From NCBI GenBank assembly GCA_029204225.1, contig CM055092.1, positions 14,250,059 to 14,314,058 on the forward strand: 64,000 nt of DNA, given 5' to 3'. The position numbers and the translations under genes are program-made. The notes below the pieces were generated by a model. The model saw only the letters and a list, made by a program, of their open reading frames with translations. It did no database searches and had not been told where the DNA came from. Positions within the stretch are counted from its first letter, which is position 1. Each line of letters opens with the position of its first letter. Shown here one piece after another: positions 22,484 through 33,133 of this stretch. The stretch comes from Diphasiastrum complanatum (Eukaryota > Streptophyta > Lycopodiopsida > Lycopodiales > Lycopodiaceae).

Positions 22484-23041
22484 GTGGCTGATATTGGATC
22501 CCTTCATCCAAACATTACTTTTGAACAGCTGTTGGTAGATAACACTTATTACAGAAAGCAACTGAAAGGCCTTTCTATGCCCAAAAAGAAGAAAAAAGTT
22601 TCTCTGCCAGATGCTAGTGTTTTGTCTATCAAATTAGGTGATTTCCGTGCACCTGAGATTGATAATACCATTGTGGGATGTCTGATAAAAAAAGTGCCAA
22701 TTGACTCTAGTTCCAGTGCAAATATAATAACAGAAGACACAGCTCATGTTCTGGGGCTGACTGACATTCAACCGACACAGCAAAACATCAAGTTAGTTGA
22801 TTCGACACGACAAAAACCTGTTGGAGAACTGAAGGATGTCACTATCTATATTCAAGCAAAGCCATTCGCAATGAATTTCATGGTTATCAAACCACTCGGT
22901 TTGTCATCCTATTCTATGCTGATTGGACGACCTTGGCTTTATCAATCAAACACAAGTGTACATTGGAAATCCAGAGAGCTGAGATCTCAGACTGGTGAGA
23001 CCAATAACCGAGGAAAGCCAACAGAACAAATTATAACCTAG
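22484..23041 (+). pseudogene. Ty3 aspartic protease region
   Basis: 185-codon open frame. PIDSSSSANIIT stands where DSGSS.N.I is expected, so the catalytic triad reads DSS rather than DSG or DTG. ML-IGRPWL and a trailing SVHW, typical of plant Ty3 proteases, follow. A Lys-rich linker region (22097-22447) precedes it in another frame. Confidence 0.8.
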
Positions 23042-23071
23042 AGTCTTGACAATTATGAAGGTGAAACTCCT

Positions 23072-24947
23072 TTGTCCGACACCAGCCTTACATCAGAAGA
23101 ATCTTCGTATGCCTTGAATATTTTTTCCAATGGATCTGATATTGAAGTGCAGTACTTTGAATGTTATGAGAATGCTGATGACGAAAAATTCTTTGATGCC
23201 TGCGACGCAGAAGCGGATGTTTCGTATGAAGAAATTAACGTTGCAGACACGAACTCGAAAGAGTCTAATGATTCGAGTGACGAATCTGAACACGAATTTG
23301 GTAACAAGAACCAAGTTGACGACAAGAAAACATTTGTGGAGTCAACCATGCGTGAAATTCATGGCCATACCAAGGCTAGTATGACAGAATGTATCATTTT
23401 ACCAGATTCTACTGAACTGATTGAACTTGCACCTGGCAGATTTGTGCATGTTTCGAAGTCACTTGGAGAATCGGAGTTAGTGGAATTCACGGAACTATTG
23501 AAGGAGTATCAAGACGTTTTTGCTTGGTCGCTAGACGATTTGAAGGGTATACTTGCAGAATTCGGAGAGCACCGAATTGGTCTTAAGGAAGCTGTTGTAC
23601 CTATTCAACAGAGACAGTATCGTCTCAATCCTAAGTACTCTCTCATGGTTAAGGACGAACTTAATAAGCACCTTAAGACAAGTATAATCTATCTCGTCTT
23701 AAGTAGTGAATGGTTTTCACCCATTGTTGTCGTCCCAAAGAAGAAGACTGAAAAAATACGAATATGCCAGGATTTTCGCAAACTCAATGTTGCCACAAGG
23801 AAGGACCATCATCCTCTGCCTTTCACTGATTCCATCCTAGATTAGGTTGCTGGTCAAGAGCGTTACAGTTTCCGTGATGGCTTTTCTAGATATAATCAGG
23901 TTGGAGTGCGAAAGGAGGATCGTTCAAAGACCACATTCACTACGGATTGGGGCACTTATGCTTACAACAAAATGCCCTTTGGTCTTTGTAACGCTCCAAC
24001 GACTTTTCATTGAATTATGATGTTAATCTTCATTGTCTTCCTGAGAACTTTTCTCAAAATATTTATTGATGATTTCTGTGTATACAGTGATATAAAGACA
24101 CACCTGCAGAAGCTGAAATTAACATTGCAACGGTGTCGAGATACTTGTTTATCTCTTCATCCAGAGAAATGTTTTTTTGGTATGAAAGAAGGAATATTGC
24201 TTGGACACAGAATATCTAACAGAGAAATAGAAGTTGACAAAGATAAAGTCGAGCTTATAAGAAATCTCCAGATACCAACAAATTTACGTGAACTAAGAAC
24301 TTTCTTAGGACATGTTGGCTATTACAAGAGATTTATTCAAAATCATGCTTCTATTGCTGCCTCTCTTACACATCTACTGAAGAAACAAGTAGAATACTTG
24401 TGGACGAATGAACCACAGAAAACATTCGAAGATCTTAAGCAAAGGTTGATTAATGTTCCTATTCTGAGACCACCCAACTGGGCTATTTTATTTCACAGTT
24501 ATTGGCGTCTGTCTAAGCCAGAAGGACGACCAGAAGAAGGATCATCCCATCTACTATGCGAGTCGACAGCTTAGTGCATCAGAAGAATTATTCGGCTACA
24601 GAAAGGGAAGCACTTGGCATGATTTCACTACTAAAAAATTTCGGCATTATTTGCTGGGATATGCATTTATTTTTCATGTGGATCACTATGCTCTTAAGTA
24701 TCTTGTAAATAAACCAGATCTATCAGGACGAATTGCTCGATGGGTTCTACTTCTGCAAGAATTTACTTATCAAGTAGAGCTTCGTCAAGGAAAATATCAT
24801 ACGAATGCTGATTATCTATCGCGACTCAGCACCGGAAAAAATGAAGACCCTATCAATGATGATTTTTCAGACGAACATTTATTCGAAATTTCATCTACAA
24901 ATTCGTTATATTCTGATATTATTATTTATCTTAAGGATTCCGAATGA
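23072..24947 (+). pseudogene. Ty3 reverse transcriptase and RNase H, several breaks
   Basis: The first part (23072-23845) has an acidic N-terminal region, then DVFAWS, SPIVVVPKK, ICQDFRKLN and PLPFTDSILD, and a stop. YNKMPFGLCNAPTTFH is followed by a stop at about 24011. The next part (24017-24574) keeps the catalytic FIDDF motif and LGH..S..EI.VD.DKV. RNase H begins after a shift near 24480, and VDHYALKYLVNK with the Ala-Asp-Tyr-Leu-Ser-Arg end closes it near 24830. Confidence 0.88.
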
Positions 24948-25670
24948 TTACGATTTGGAGCAAAAGACAGTTTTTCAATATAAGGTAGCACCTTATACAA
25001 TTATTAACAATGTTCTGTACAAGCTTGGTGCTGACTATCAACTACGAAGATGTCTCGAAACTGAAGACATCAAAAAGGTCGTTAAAGCCTTACACTCAGA
25101 AGATGTTGGCGGACATTTTGCTTTGAAGAATATAGTTAATAAGATATTGACTGCCAAGTATTGGTGGCCAACAATGTTCAAGGATGTATCAAATTTTATT
25201 CGTTCATGTGATCCATGCCAGAGATCTGGTAAGCCTACAAAATCAATGAATTGGCCGTTGACACCAATCTTGCCTCTTGCACCATTCGAGAAGTGGGGGT
25301 TTGACTTTGTCGGTCCAATCAAACCTGTTACCCGAACATATGCAGGATTAATAAACTAAAGGTTGACTAATATTGAAGAACTAGCTAAAGCTCGAAAGAC
25401 TTCACAAAAACTAACGAAGGAAATCCAAAAACAAAGAAAGAAGAAATATAACAGTCATATAAAAAAATGTGATCTTAAAGCTGATGATTATGCGCTAATA
25501 TATGACAGTCGCCATCAAAAGTTCTCTTGAAAACTCCATATGCGTGGCTTGGACCGTATAAAGTCATGGAGGTATTTGACAATGGTTCTGTGCAACTTCA
25601 ATCACTTGAAGGTGAACTATTACCGACATGTATTAATGGGTCCAGACTGAAGAAATATTGCTTTTGACTA
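24930..25670 (+). pseudogene. Ty3 integrase, core domain deleted
   Basis: The HHCC zinc domain is intact (HF..KN, YWWPTMFKD, CDPCQRSGK; 25095-25240). FEKWGFDFVGP with the first core Asp follows, and a stop occurs at about 25358. The sequence then jumps to the C-terminal Lys-rich and LGPYKVMEVF region (25360-25665). The part of the core with the other two acidic residues is missing. Confidence 0.82.
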
Positions 25671-25774
25671 GAATTTTGTTTATTCCTGATTATTTTCTAG
25701 TATTTTTCTGAAAATAATTGTGAATTTTCTTTTATCTTGTCTAAATTTTTTTTTGCGACGTTTCTTTTATTTAT

Positions 25775-26085
25775 TTTTTTCTAGAAATTTTCGAGAATTT
25801 TTCTTGACTTCTCTCAATCTTTCAATATCATTTAAAGTATTTTTGAGAATTTTTCGAGATTTTTTTTTTTCGCGACACTAAAATTGTTAATCAAATTTTC
25901 GCAAATTGTTTTCGAGAATTTTTCTAGAATTTTTCTAGCATTATCTCCAGTTTTTCGAGAAATTTTCTAGTATGTTGTTAAAATTTTCGAGAAATTTTTG
26001 TGAGTTTCTGTAAAATTTTTTATAAGATCCTTTGAGAAAGTTTCACGAAACTTTCTAGAATCTTTCTAGCATAATCTCGAGAATC
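25775..26085. promoter_or_regulatory. Cluster of heat-shock-element-like TTCnnGAA palindromes
   Basis: Nine TTCnnGAA sites lie in about 310 bp, mostly TTCGAGAA and TTCTAGAA plus one TTCACGAA. The region follows the Ty3 integrase and is otherwise AT-rich low-complexity DNA. TTCnnGAA is the core of plant heat-shock elements; whether it works as a promoter here is inference. Confidence 0.55.
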
Positions 26086-26488
26086 TTTCGAGAATCTCTC
26101 GACCTACTTTTTGTATCCCTCCATTAAAGATGATGGCCACGTGATCATCATTATTCACACGTGTGTACGCTCACAAATATTGTTTTTCCTTAATTAATTT
26201 ATTTATTTTTTAAAAATGGTCTTCCTTCATTAAAGATCAATCTGACAAATTATAGTTTCAAACACTGAGCCATGCACGTCCTCCATAAATGGAAGTGACA
26301 GATGTCAAGTCACCATGCCATGTCATCATCCCTTCCACACCGCTACTGCTTATCAGAGTTATTTTTCATTTTTTCTCTTTACACTTTCTACTTGCGAAGT
26401 TTATGCTTTCTTGCGCTCACTCTTTGCAATCAAAGCACTTTTTTGCGAACTATTGTGATCTACGAAGCTATCGTTAAACATTCGAACA

Positions 26489-26935
26489 ATGGCTTCCGCA
26501 TCAGGTTTGAGCTCTAATATCATTTGGAAAGCACACACAGAAATCCGCCTGGCATCCATCCAGTCCTTTTTGGATCGATATAGGTTGGGTGATTTGAAAG
26601 TGGACCCCTCCATCATCCTCTCTGAAGTCAGTACTGAATTCGTGAACTCCATCCATTCAATTTCGGAGGTGGACTTCAAAGTTCACGTACGAGGCCAATT
26701 CTTCACTATCACTGAAGACCTGTTCTGCACAGCTCTCGGATTACCTCTGGATGGGAAGCTGCTTTCAACTAACAAAGATTCAGTGGATGAAGCTGCCCAT
26801 TTCTTGAGCAACTATTTTTTACCCACGAAGGGGTACAAAATCTCTATGATCCGAGATACAACATTCAAGTTGTTTTGTAAATATACAAACCAAGCAATCT
26901 TTTTAATGGATGCGGATGCCACCATTTCATATTAG
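26489..26935 (+). pseudogene. Extra ORF downstream of Ty3 pol (plant transposon-protein-like)
   Basis: 148 codons from ATG to TAG with no stop, on the strand of the Ty3 element and 820 bp after its integrase. FTITEDLFCTALGLPLDGK resembles the conserved block of the plant putative transposon protein domain often linked to Tat/Athila-type elements. This comes from memory and is not certain. Sequence after 26936 keeps weak coding character with many stops. It could be an accessory or env-position ORF of this element, or a piece of another. Confidence 0.5.
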
Positions 26936-27734
26936 ATGCTCTTGCGGGTAATCTAGTGTGCTTCGGTGTTATCACATACAAAACCTTATTGCGCTGGATT
27001 AAGCACCAAAAGTTTTATGGAGTCGGAGCCCATGTATCTCGACTCTAAAACTCTTCGTGTTCTTTAACCATTAAGTTGGACTTTAGTTGTTGAGGACTTC
27101 TATCTAGAAATGAATAGTTCACGAACGCGATTAATTAATTGTCTGCACACTCGCGAATACATCGAACAATTCTTGATTCTCTGTTGACACCTTAATCAGC
27201 CAAAGTGTAGTATCGCTGTACTACTCTGATAACATCTCATCTGTAAAATGCGCTTCAATGAATTCGATAGAGGCCAGATTTTTGTTCTGAATTTATTAAC
27301 ACTACCCATCCCAAATATAAGTAATACTGGTTACTTTTTAATGTCTGTTGACAACCAGAATAACCTTCGAAACCACTTGCCATAATTGTACCAAAAACAT
27401 AACTTTCTAACGCTGTCCTATGTGGTAACGACATTATTTACTATGAAATCTATATTAACCCTATTGGTATAGTACGACAAGCGATTAGTCGAAGAATCAA
27501 CCGAAGGGCACAACCGAAAGTTTCAACCAAGTGCTCCAACCAAGAGCACCAACCGAATTTTGTCAACTGAAGGTGCCGAGGACAAATATCTTAGCCGAAC
27601 CGAGTACTCATGAAAAATCATCCTAGTTTTGGCTAAGGAAAGTGTGCCACATCAACAGAATTCCTCCGTCAACCATCAACCAAAGATGGTGACAACAACC
27701 AAGAAGAAAAGGGGGATCAAGATAAGGATGAAAA

Positions 27735-28058
27735 GATAAAGATGCTGTCCATGATAACAATAAGAAGGATGATGATGAGGACAAGAAAGATGATGATGAT
27801 AAAGGTGATGTTGATGATGATCTTACCTATAAGATCCTTTATGACAAAAAAAACCATCATCACAATAGGACACACTAGTAGCAACATCCCCACCAAAGAT
27901 AAAGATGCTGGCCATGATAACAATAAGAAAGATGATGATGAGGACAAGAAAGATGATGATGATAAAGGTGATGATGATGATGATCATACCTATAAGATCC
28001 TTTATCACAAAAAAACCATCATCACAATAGGACACACCAGTAGCAACATCCTCACCAA
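27735..28058 (+). repeat. Tandem duplication of about 162 bp, Asp/Lys-coding
   Basis: Two copies (27735-27896 and 27898-28058), about 90 percent alike by eye, of a unit rich in GATGATGAT and AAGAAAGATG. The plus frame gives runs such as KKDDDEDKKDDDD. It lies in the noncoding or decayed tail after the extra ORF. Confidence 0.85.
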
Positions 28059-28580
28059 AGGATTTGGGGGAGAAGAAAGTGGATTTGCAAGCATCAACAA
28101 GAGCATGCACATTGCCAGCAACAACAAGAGCAGGATCACCAGCCAAGATCACAAAACCAAAGAAGAAGAAGACAAAGGCTAAGAAGGCAGATGAGAAATA
28201 CAAAGGAACTCAATCAGGAGGAGCACCCTAGTCACAAATCTCAGGTCCTGAGCAACACCATCCACATTCTCATTAACTAGTTCTCTTGCCACAACACCTG
28301 TGTCTACTCCCATGTCTATTATATCACCACTCTTTTCAGACCTTGATAGTCTTACCGAGGCAGCTAAGAGGTCATTGCAGTGTCTTGTGGAGACCAACTA
28401 ACACCTACATTAATTGTTCAGCCAAAAAGAAAATTTAAGAAAGTAGGTGAAGCAACAAGAAGAGATAATAAAGAAACAAAAGGAAGAAATAAAGAGAAAG
28501 AGCCAAGAAGTTGAGGAGGAATCCCCTCATGTGAATCCTGAAGAGATTCAAGTCCAGCCCCTCAGGTACCTGCTATTAGA

Positions 28581-28946
28581 ATGGAAAAATATGTGCAGTT
28601 GATCAAGGAGAGGAAGGCTGAAAAGGCCAATACAAAAAGAAAAATTGAGAAGCAAGACAAAATATTGGCCAAGTCTCAACAAGTAATGGATCAAATGAAG
28701 AAGGAGATGCAGAAGACTTTGGAGAGCGTGAACCAATTATGGAACACCTCTTGCAAGGTCCAAGCAGGTACCTTCGAATTCAAAGGAAAAGATGGAGATG
28801 ACAGTGGGCCTGTAGGACAGAGTGGGGCCCCTCACCAAGTAAGTGGTGGTCAAAGCTCGACACTACAAGGGTCTAAGGCTACAAATGTAGTATTGTCAGT
28901 TCCTTCACCCTCCCACCAAGCCCCTAGCCAATCCACCTTCCAATGA
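28581..28946 (+). CDS. Unknown ORF with coiled-coil segment
   Basis: 121 codons; not recognised. Residues 5-50 are a charged heptad-like helix rich in Lys, Glu and Gln, likely a coiled coil. The rest is Gly/Ser/Gln-rich and disordered. It lies on the strand of the Ty3 element, between the Asp/Lys repeat and more decayed sequence. It may be the tail of the degenerate extra ORF rather than a gene of its own; no start context or splice sites support it. Confidence 0.25.
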   Translation: MEKYVQLIKERKAEKANTKRKIEKQDKILAKSQQVMDQMKKEMQKTLESVNQLWNTSCKVQAGTFEFKGKDGDDSGPVGQSGAPHQVSGGQSSTLQGSKATNVVLSVPSPSHQAPSQSTFQ

Positions 28947-30678
28947 CACCATCACCAGAACATAACCAACCACCATCCGATATTGTTGAAGTAAATCCAA
29001 CATTGGACCTTCCACCCAATTACGATGATGATGAACCCCCTTGGAGATTGATAACCCAAGGTTTGTGCAACCTACCAATTGAAGATTCTCCTCTTTCCGT
29101 CGAGGCAAGAGTGTCGATGTGACTAGGGCTTTGATTGGAAGAAGAATTGAGGAAAAACCCAGAAGCAGAAGGGAGGATACAAAGAGTTCCAAGACAATTG
29201 ATGTCAAGACCTTCCAGAAAATTAGAACCTGCCAAGAAACCAGAAGTAAATATCATTCAACATGGAGTGATCGTAGTCTCCGACGTCCTCGACTTAGGCT
29301 GGTCACTGGCATCACCATCAGTGGCATCAGAGCTAGCGACATCAACAATCCACACATCAATAGTATGTAAGCTGGACGTCAACGTCGAAGACTCATTACA
29401 AATCAAAGGTGATTCTTCACCCATCAGTGCTATCAGAGCAACCTGATTGCTCGACCATCGAAAATTGGACACCACTATTCAATTTTCAATGCCCAACTTC
29501 GTTCCTTCTTTCGAGCAATATATTCCTCCTCCCATCCACCTTTCGACATCTATTTATACTTCCCCTTCTGCTCTACCCACCATTCAGAATGTTGAGTTTG
29601 ACAAACCGTTAGATGATGATGCATTCAAGAGAATTGTTTTTATTCCCTCCCCTTTGCGTATTAATCCCACTGAATTGGTACCAAAAGAGGTCATGATTGA
29701 GGAGGAGGACGACGACAAGAGGATAGGGCTGCACCACAATAGAGCACAGCTAGTTCCTCCAAACTAGCCACTCCACGAGACATCACGATGGCCTACTAGC
29801 AGTTGGGCACCATGCTCAAGGTCCTGGTAGATGCAAAGCAGAAGTTGGACATCCGCGTAGTTAAATTGGCTACAAATAACACGAAGCTACACGCCGAGTT
29901 GGAATAGATATCCTCAAATGGAGTTCTTGGGAGAATGCCAAAAGAAAAAGATGGAAACCTAGAAGACAATGGAAGAAAATGAGAAAATTGTGGAGATTGT
30001 GTAGTGAGTTTAATATTTGTGGAGGTGGTGGAGATGGTATTGATGTGGGTAACCGTGGTCATGACAATGAGGGGGAAGTGAGGGTAGAGTTGACTGTGTG
30101 ATGTAGAAAGTGGAAAAGTGCCCAGTGACCTAAAGTAACCATTGAACAAGAAATCATGAAAGAAAAAAACTATCATAGCCCTTGGTTCAATCATTGACAA
30201 GGGCCATGAGGGGAGAAGTGTCAAGTGTTGTGGATGGTAGTTTCAATCCATGTGGAGGTAATTGTATAGGTGAAGTCGATTGTGAAGGTATAGACATTGA
30301 TATATATATAAAGGGAGATGTGGCTTTATGTTGTATAGATGCAAGTGTGGCATCACATTTACATGAATGCGATTGTGATGGAAACATGACAAATTTAGTT
30401 TTTTAAAATATTGGCCACTAGACCAGCCCATTGGGACCAAGATCGATGTGGGAAACTACCAATCTAATAGTAAATTAGGTTAGTGATGAGCACCTCATCA
30501 TGTGATGAGCAAGCTTTTCCAAAACTCTGCAAGTTTCTTAGGTGATGAGAGCAATCTAGTTGTAGTTAGAATCATCAAATTTGTGAGTGTCTAATTTATT
30601 CTTGTACCAAATATTTGAATGTGACATTGAATATGCAGTAAAGTGGCGAGTGCCACCAACAAGTGGTTTGCTACCATT
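28947..30678. other. Decayed sequence without identified features
   Basis: Several short overlapping ORFs with low-complexity Ser/Pro or Glu-rich products and no domain. It is probably the remains of the element above. No LTR end or primer site was recognised. Confidence 0.45.
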
Positions 30679-31350
30679 GTGGCAGTGACAAGGCCGGTGA
30701 TAACATTAGAGTCCCATTATTGGTGATGTGGCATTGTAGGGGACATTTGTCGGAGACCAATGGGAATGAGCGGAAGCTGATGAGCGGGCTTGATGTAGGA
30801 TCAGAAGCGCCACAATTAACAACAGAACATTCAAAAGGAATGATAAAGACAAATGCACAATAAACATTAGTGGGACTGAAAAAATTTGCACTCTGATCAA
30901 TATCAAACATTGAGTACAATGCTTGAAGTGATAACTTCAGCTTACAGTTGTTGAGCGTGATAACGCTGGCTATAGAAAACTCGAATAATCAAAAGTAGTT
31001 TCTGATGAAGATTCCAGGATTGATATCCTACAAAATATCTACAACTACCTTTTGTTGCAGTTATTACAATCCCCTCATTACAGTTAATGCATGTACAAAG
31101 TGGGCGGACTGCAACGCGAAGTCGTTGGGTCAGGATTTTAGACGACAATATCGAATTTCACAAGTATCTAAAAAATGTACAATGACTCGAAAAATATTGA
31201 CTCAAAAAATATAGAATTTTTTTGAGTCAATCCAGTATCGAAATATTCTAGAAAATTCAATCTTGAATTTTTTGATCTTTTGCTCAAGAAATTAGAACTT
31301 CAAGATGCTCATTACTGAATGGATTTGAGGCTGAACATCGAATTCCAACA
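30679..31350 (-). repeat. Copia LTR in minus orientation
   Basis: Read on the minus strand, a polypurine tract TAAGGGGGAG (31360-31351) is followed by TGTTGGAATTCG, the form of a 3' LTR start. Further in, TAGCCAGCGTTATCA and the following 60 or so bases match the LTR near 47555-47640, so both belong to one family. The left end is tentative: an ACA end is followed by a degraded primer-site-like TGGTAGCAAACC. Confidence 0.6.
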
Positions 31351-31455
31351 CTCCCCCTTAATGTGGATCCTAGAAAGCTTTGGTCTTCAGATTTAACTTG
31401 TCGTTGAATCTGATGTTAGCAACTGTGCAAACACAGAGAAAATATTTAAAAAAAA

Positions 31456-32224
31456 AATTCGGTGGCATGTGTTTTGTAAGCCCACGTATGAGTATTTGCC
31501 AATAAACTTCTACTATGGCATGTGTTTTGTAAGTCCATGGGTAAAAGCTTAAAATAATAAAATAACTTAAACTTAGGATTAGAACTTAGACTTAAGAAAC
31601 TTAAGCTTAGAATTATTTATCTTAAGTTTCAAAGTTAATAACTTTTAAAGTTCTAAGTCTTAAGTTAGGAGTTCTAGAATGGCTAGTTTTAAGTTAATTC
31701 CATAAGTCAGTGAATATTTATGGAAGACCCTCCTTGCTATAAAAGGAGAGGTATTTGCCATGTACACAACACTTTTGAGATTAAGCTATCTCACTCTCTA
31801 TTTTTGAGGCTATCATTCTATTTCATTTGTGTTTCCTTTGAGAAGGTGCATAGCTTGAGGGAAGGTGCTCGGGCCTCCTCTTGCCTCCTTCTCATTGCTG
31901 TGTATTGTGGCATGTGTTTATTTGTTGATTATTTAGTTAGCCGCAATCTGTTATTTCTATCTCCCTTTTGGGTGTTAAATTAGAATCTAGCTTAGTGAAC
32001 TTGCTAGTTGGGTAAGCCTTAGCAAGGATTTTAATGCTTGTTATCTTAGTTAGTCTATTTCAGTTCCGAGCAATAGTTGGGAAAGCCTTAGTGCTTCCAT
32101 TCTTGTTTGTTTATTCTCCTTTGAAAGCTTTGGTAGGTTCTTAAAAAGGTGGACGATCATCTCTACACTATACTACACCCGTGAGTAGATCTAGCCATCA
32201 CATAAACAAGATTTACTTCCAACA
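31456..32224 (+). repeat. Probable 5' LTR of the second Ty3 element
   Basis: It ends CCAACA just before a tRNA-Asp-type primer site. A textbook TATA box TATAAAAGG sits at 31738-31746. The left border is approximate; the start region holds two copies of TGGCATGTGTTTTGTAAG 51 bp apart (31465 and 31516). Confidence 0.55.
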
Positions 32225-32225
32225 T

Positions 32226-32238
32226 TGGCGTCGTTACC
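32226..32238 (+). other. tRNA-Asp-type primer-binding site
   Basis: TGGCGTCGTTACC resembles TGGCGCCGTTGCC, the primer site used by many plant Tat/Athila Ty3 elements, with two differences. It is one base after the LTR end. Confidence 0.65.
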
Positions 32239-33133
32239 ACTTTTTAAGATTTTTTTACCTAGCTTCATTTTCCTTCGTTTTTTCGCTTTCGTGTTTGTGT
32301 GTATGCTTGCTTGTTTTTTACCTTCACACCACAGCAGGAGACTTCTCTCTAGGTCCTCACCGAGCTGCGGAGCAACCTATCAAGCCGGGGGGAAGCAACA
32401 AAAGTGTCAACTTGGGCATTTTCTTTGAAAAAAGTGATCCAAGTGACAATTTTTTCAACCAAACAGGTATATCAGAACTCGTCGGTTTGTCTGCAACCAT
32501 AATAGACCCCGATCTTCCATTTTATCACCTCCACAAATTTTGACCCTGTTCAGATTTTGTGAAAACACCCTAATATACTGTCAAAATCCACTGTTTTCCA
32601 ACCCAATCTTGGTCTTAGAATTCGCCAACTTCATTGAGGCTAGATCTATCAAAGATCAGTCCTCCAGTAGCTCCGCGAATTCTATCTCACAAATTTTGTC
32701 TGTTTTTTGTCAAAAAATCACCTTTTTCACTATTTTCTTTGTTTGTCAGCAAAACCTCAGTATCAGAAATTGCTAGTCATACCACGAAATCGCCCACAAT
32801 GAGCACAATTTCTCTGTACTCTCTACAAATTCTATCCATAAAAAATTCTCAAAAAAACATAAAAAAAATCGTTTTCTAACAGAAAGCTGTCCCTGTCAGA
32901 ATTTGCGAGTATTGCAGTTGGATTCATCTCACTGTCCACAATTTCTAGGTTTGTCCATGAATTCTATTACTGCAAAAAAGTTCAATTTTTATCCAAACTT
33001 CTCCATTCTACTAGAAAACTACTCTTTTTGACTTTTGGCCAAGTACAGTACTGCCCTGATCATCTGTATTGTTACTCTACTCCTCATACTACATCATGTC
33101 TTGAGACTGTGCTGAATCTTTTAATCCGACTCC

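Larger units (their letters stand above)
21640..25670 (+). mobile_element. Ty3 (Tat/Athila-like) element relic, gag to integrase
   Basis: The order gag-protease-RT-RNase H-integrase marks Ty3. The RT entry block DVFAWSLDDLKGI is of the form common in plant Tat and Athila elements. Stops occur at about 21919, 22054, 22445, 23039, 23843 and 24011, with several shifts, and most of the integrase core is deleted. Neither LTR was recognised. The left end abuts the copia relic. Domain parts are listed separately. Confidence 0.85.

Noticed and set aside
27717-28203. Minus-strand ORFs with hydrophobic Ile/Phe runs over the GAT-rich repeat
   Set aside because: They are antisense shadows of a simple-sequence duplication, with matching repeats and no gene features.
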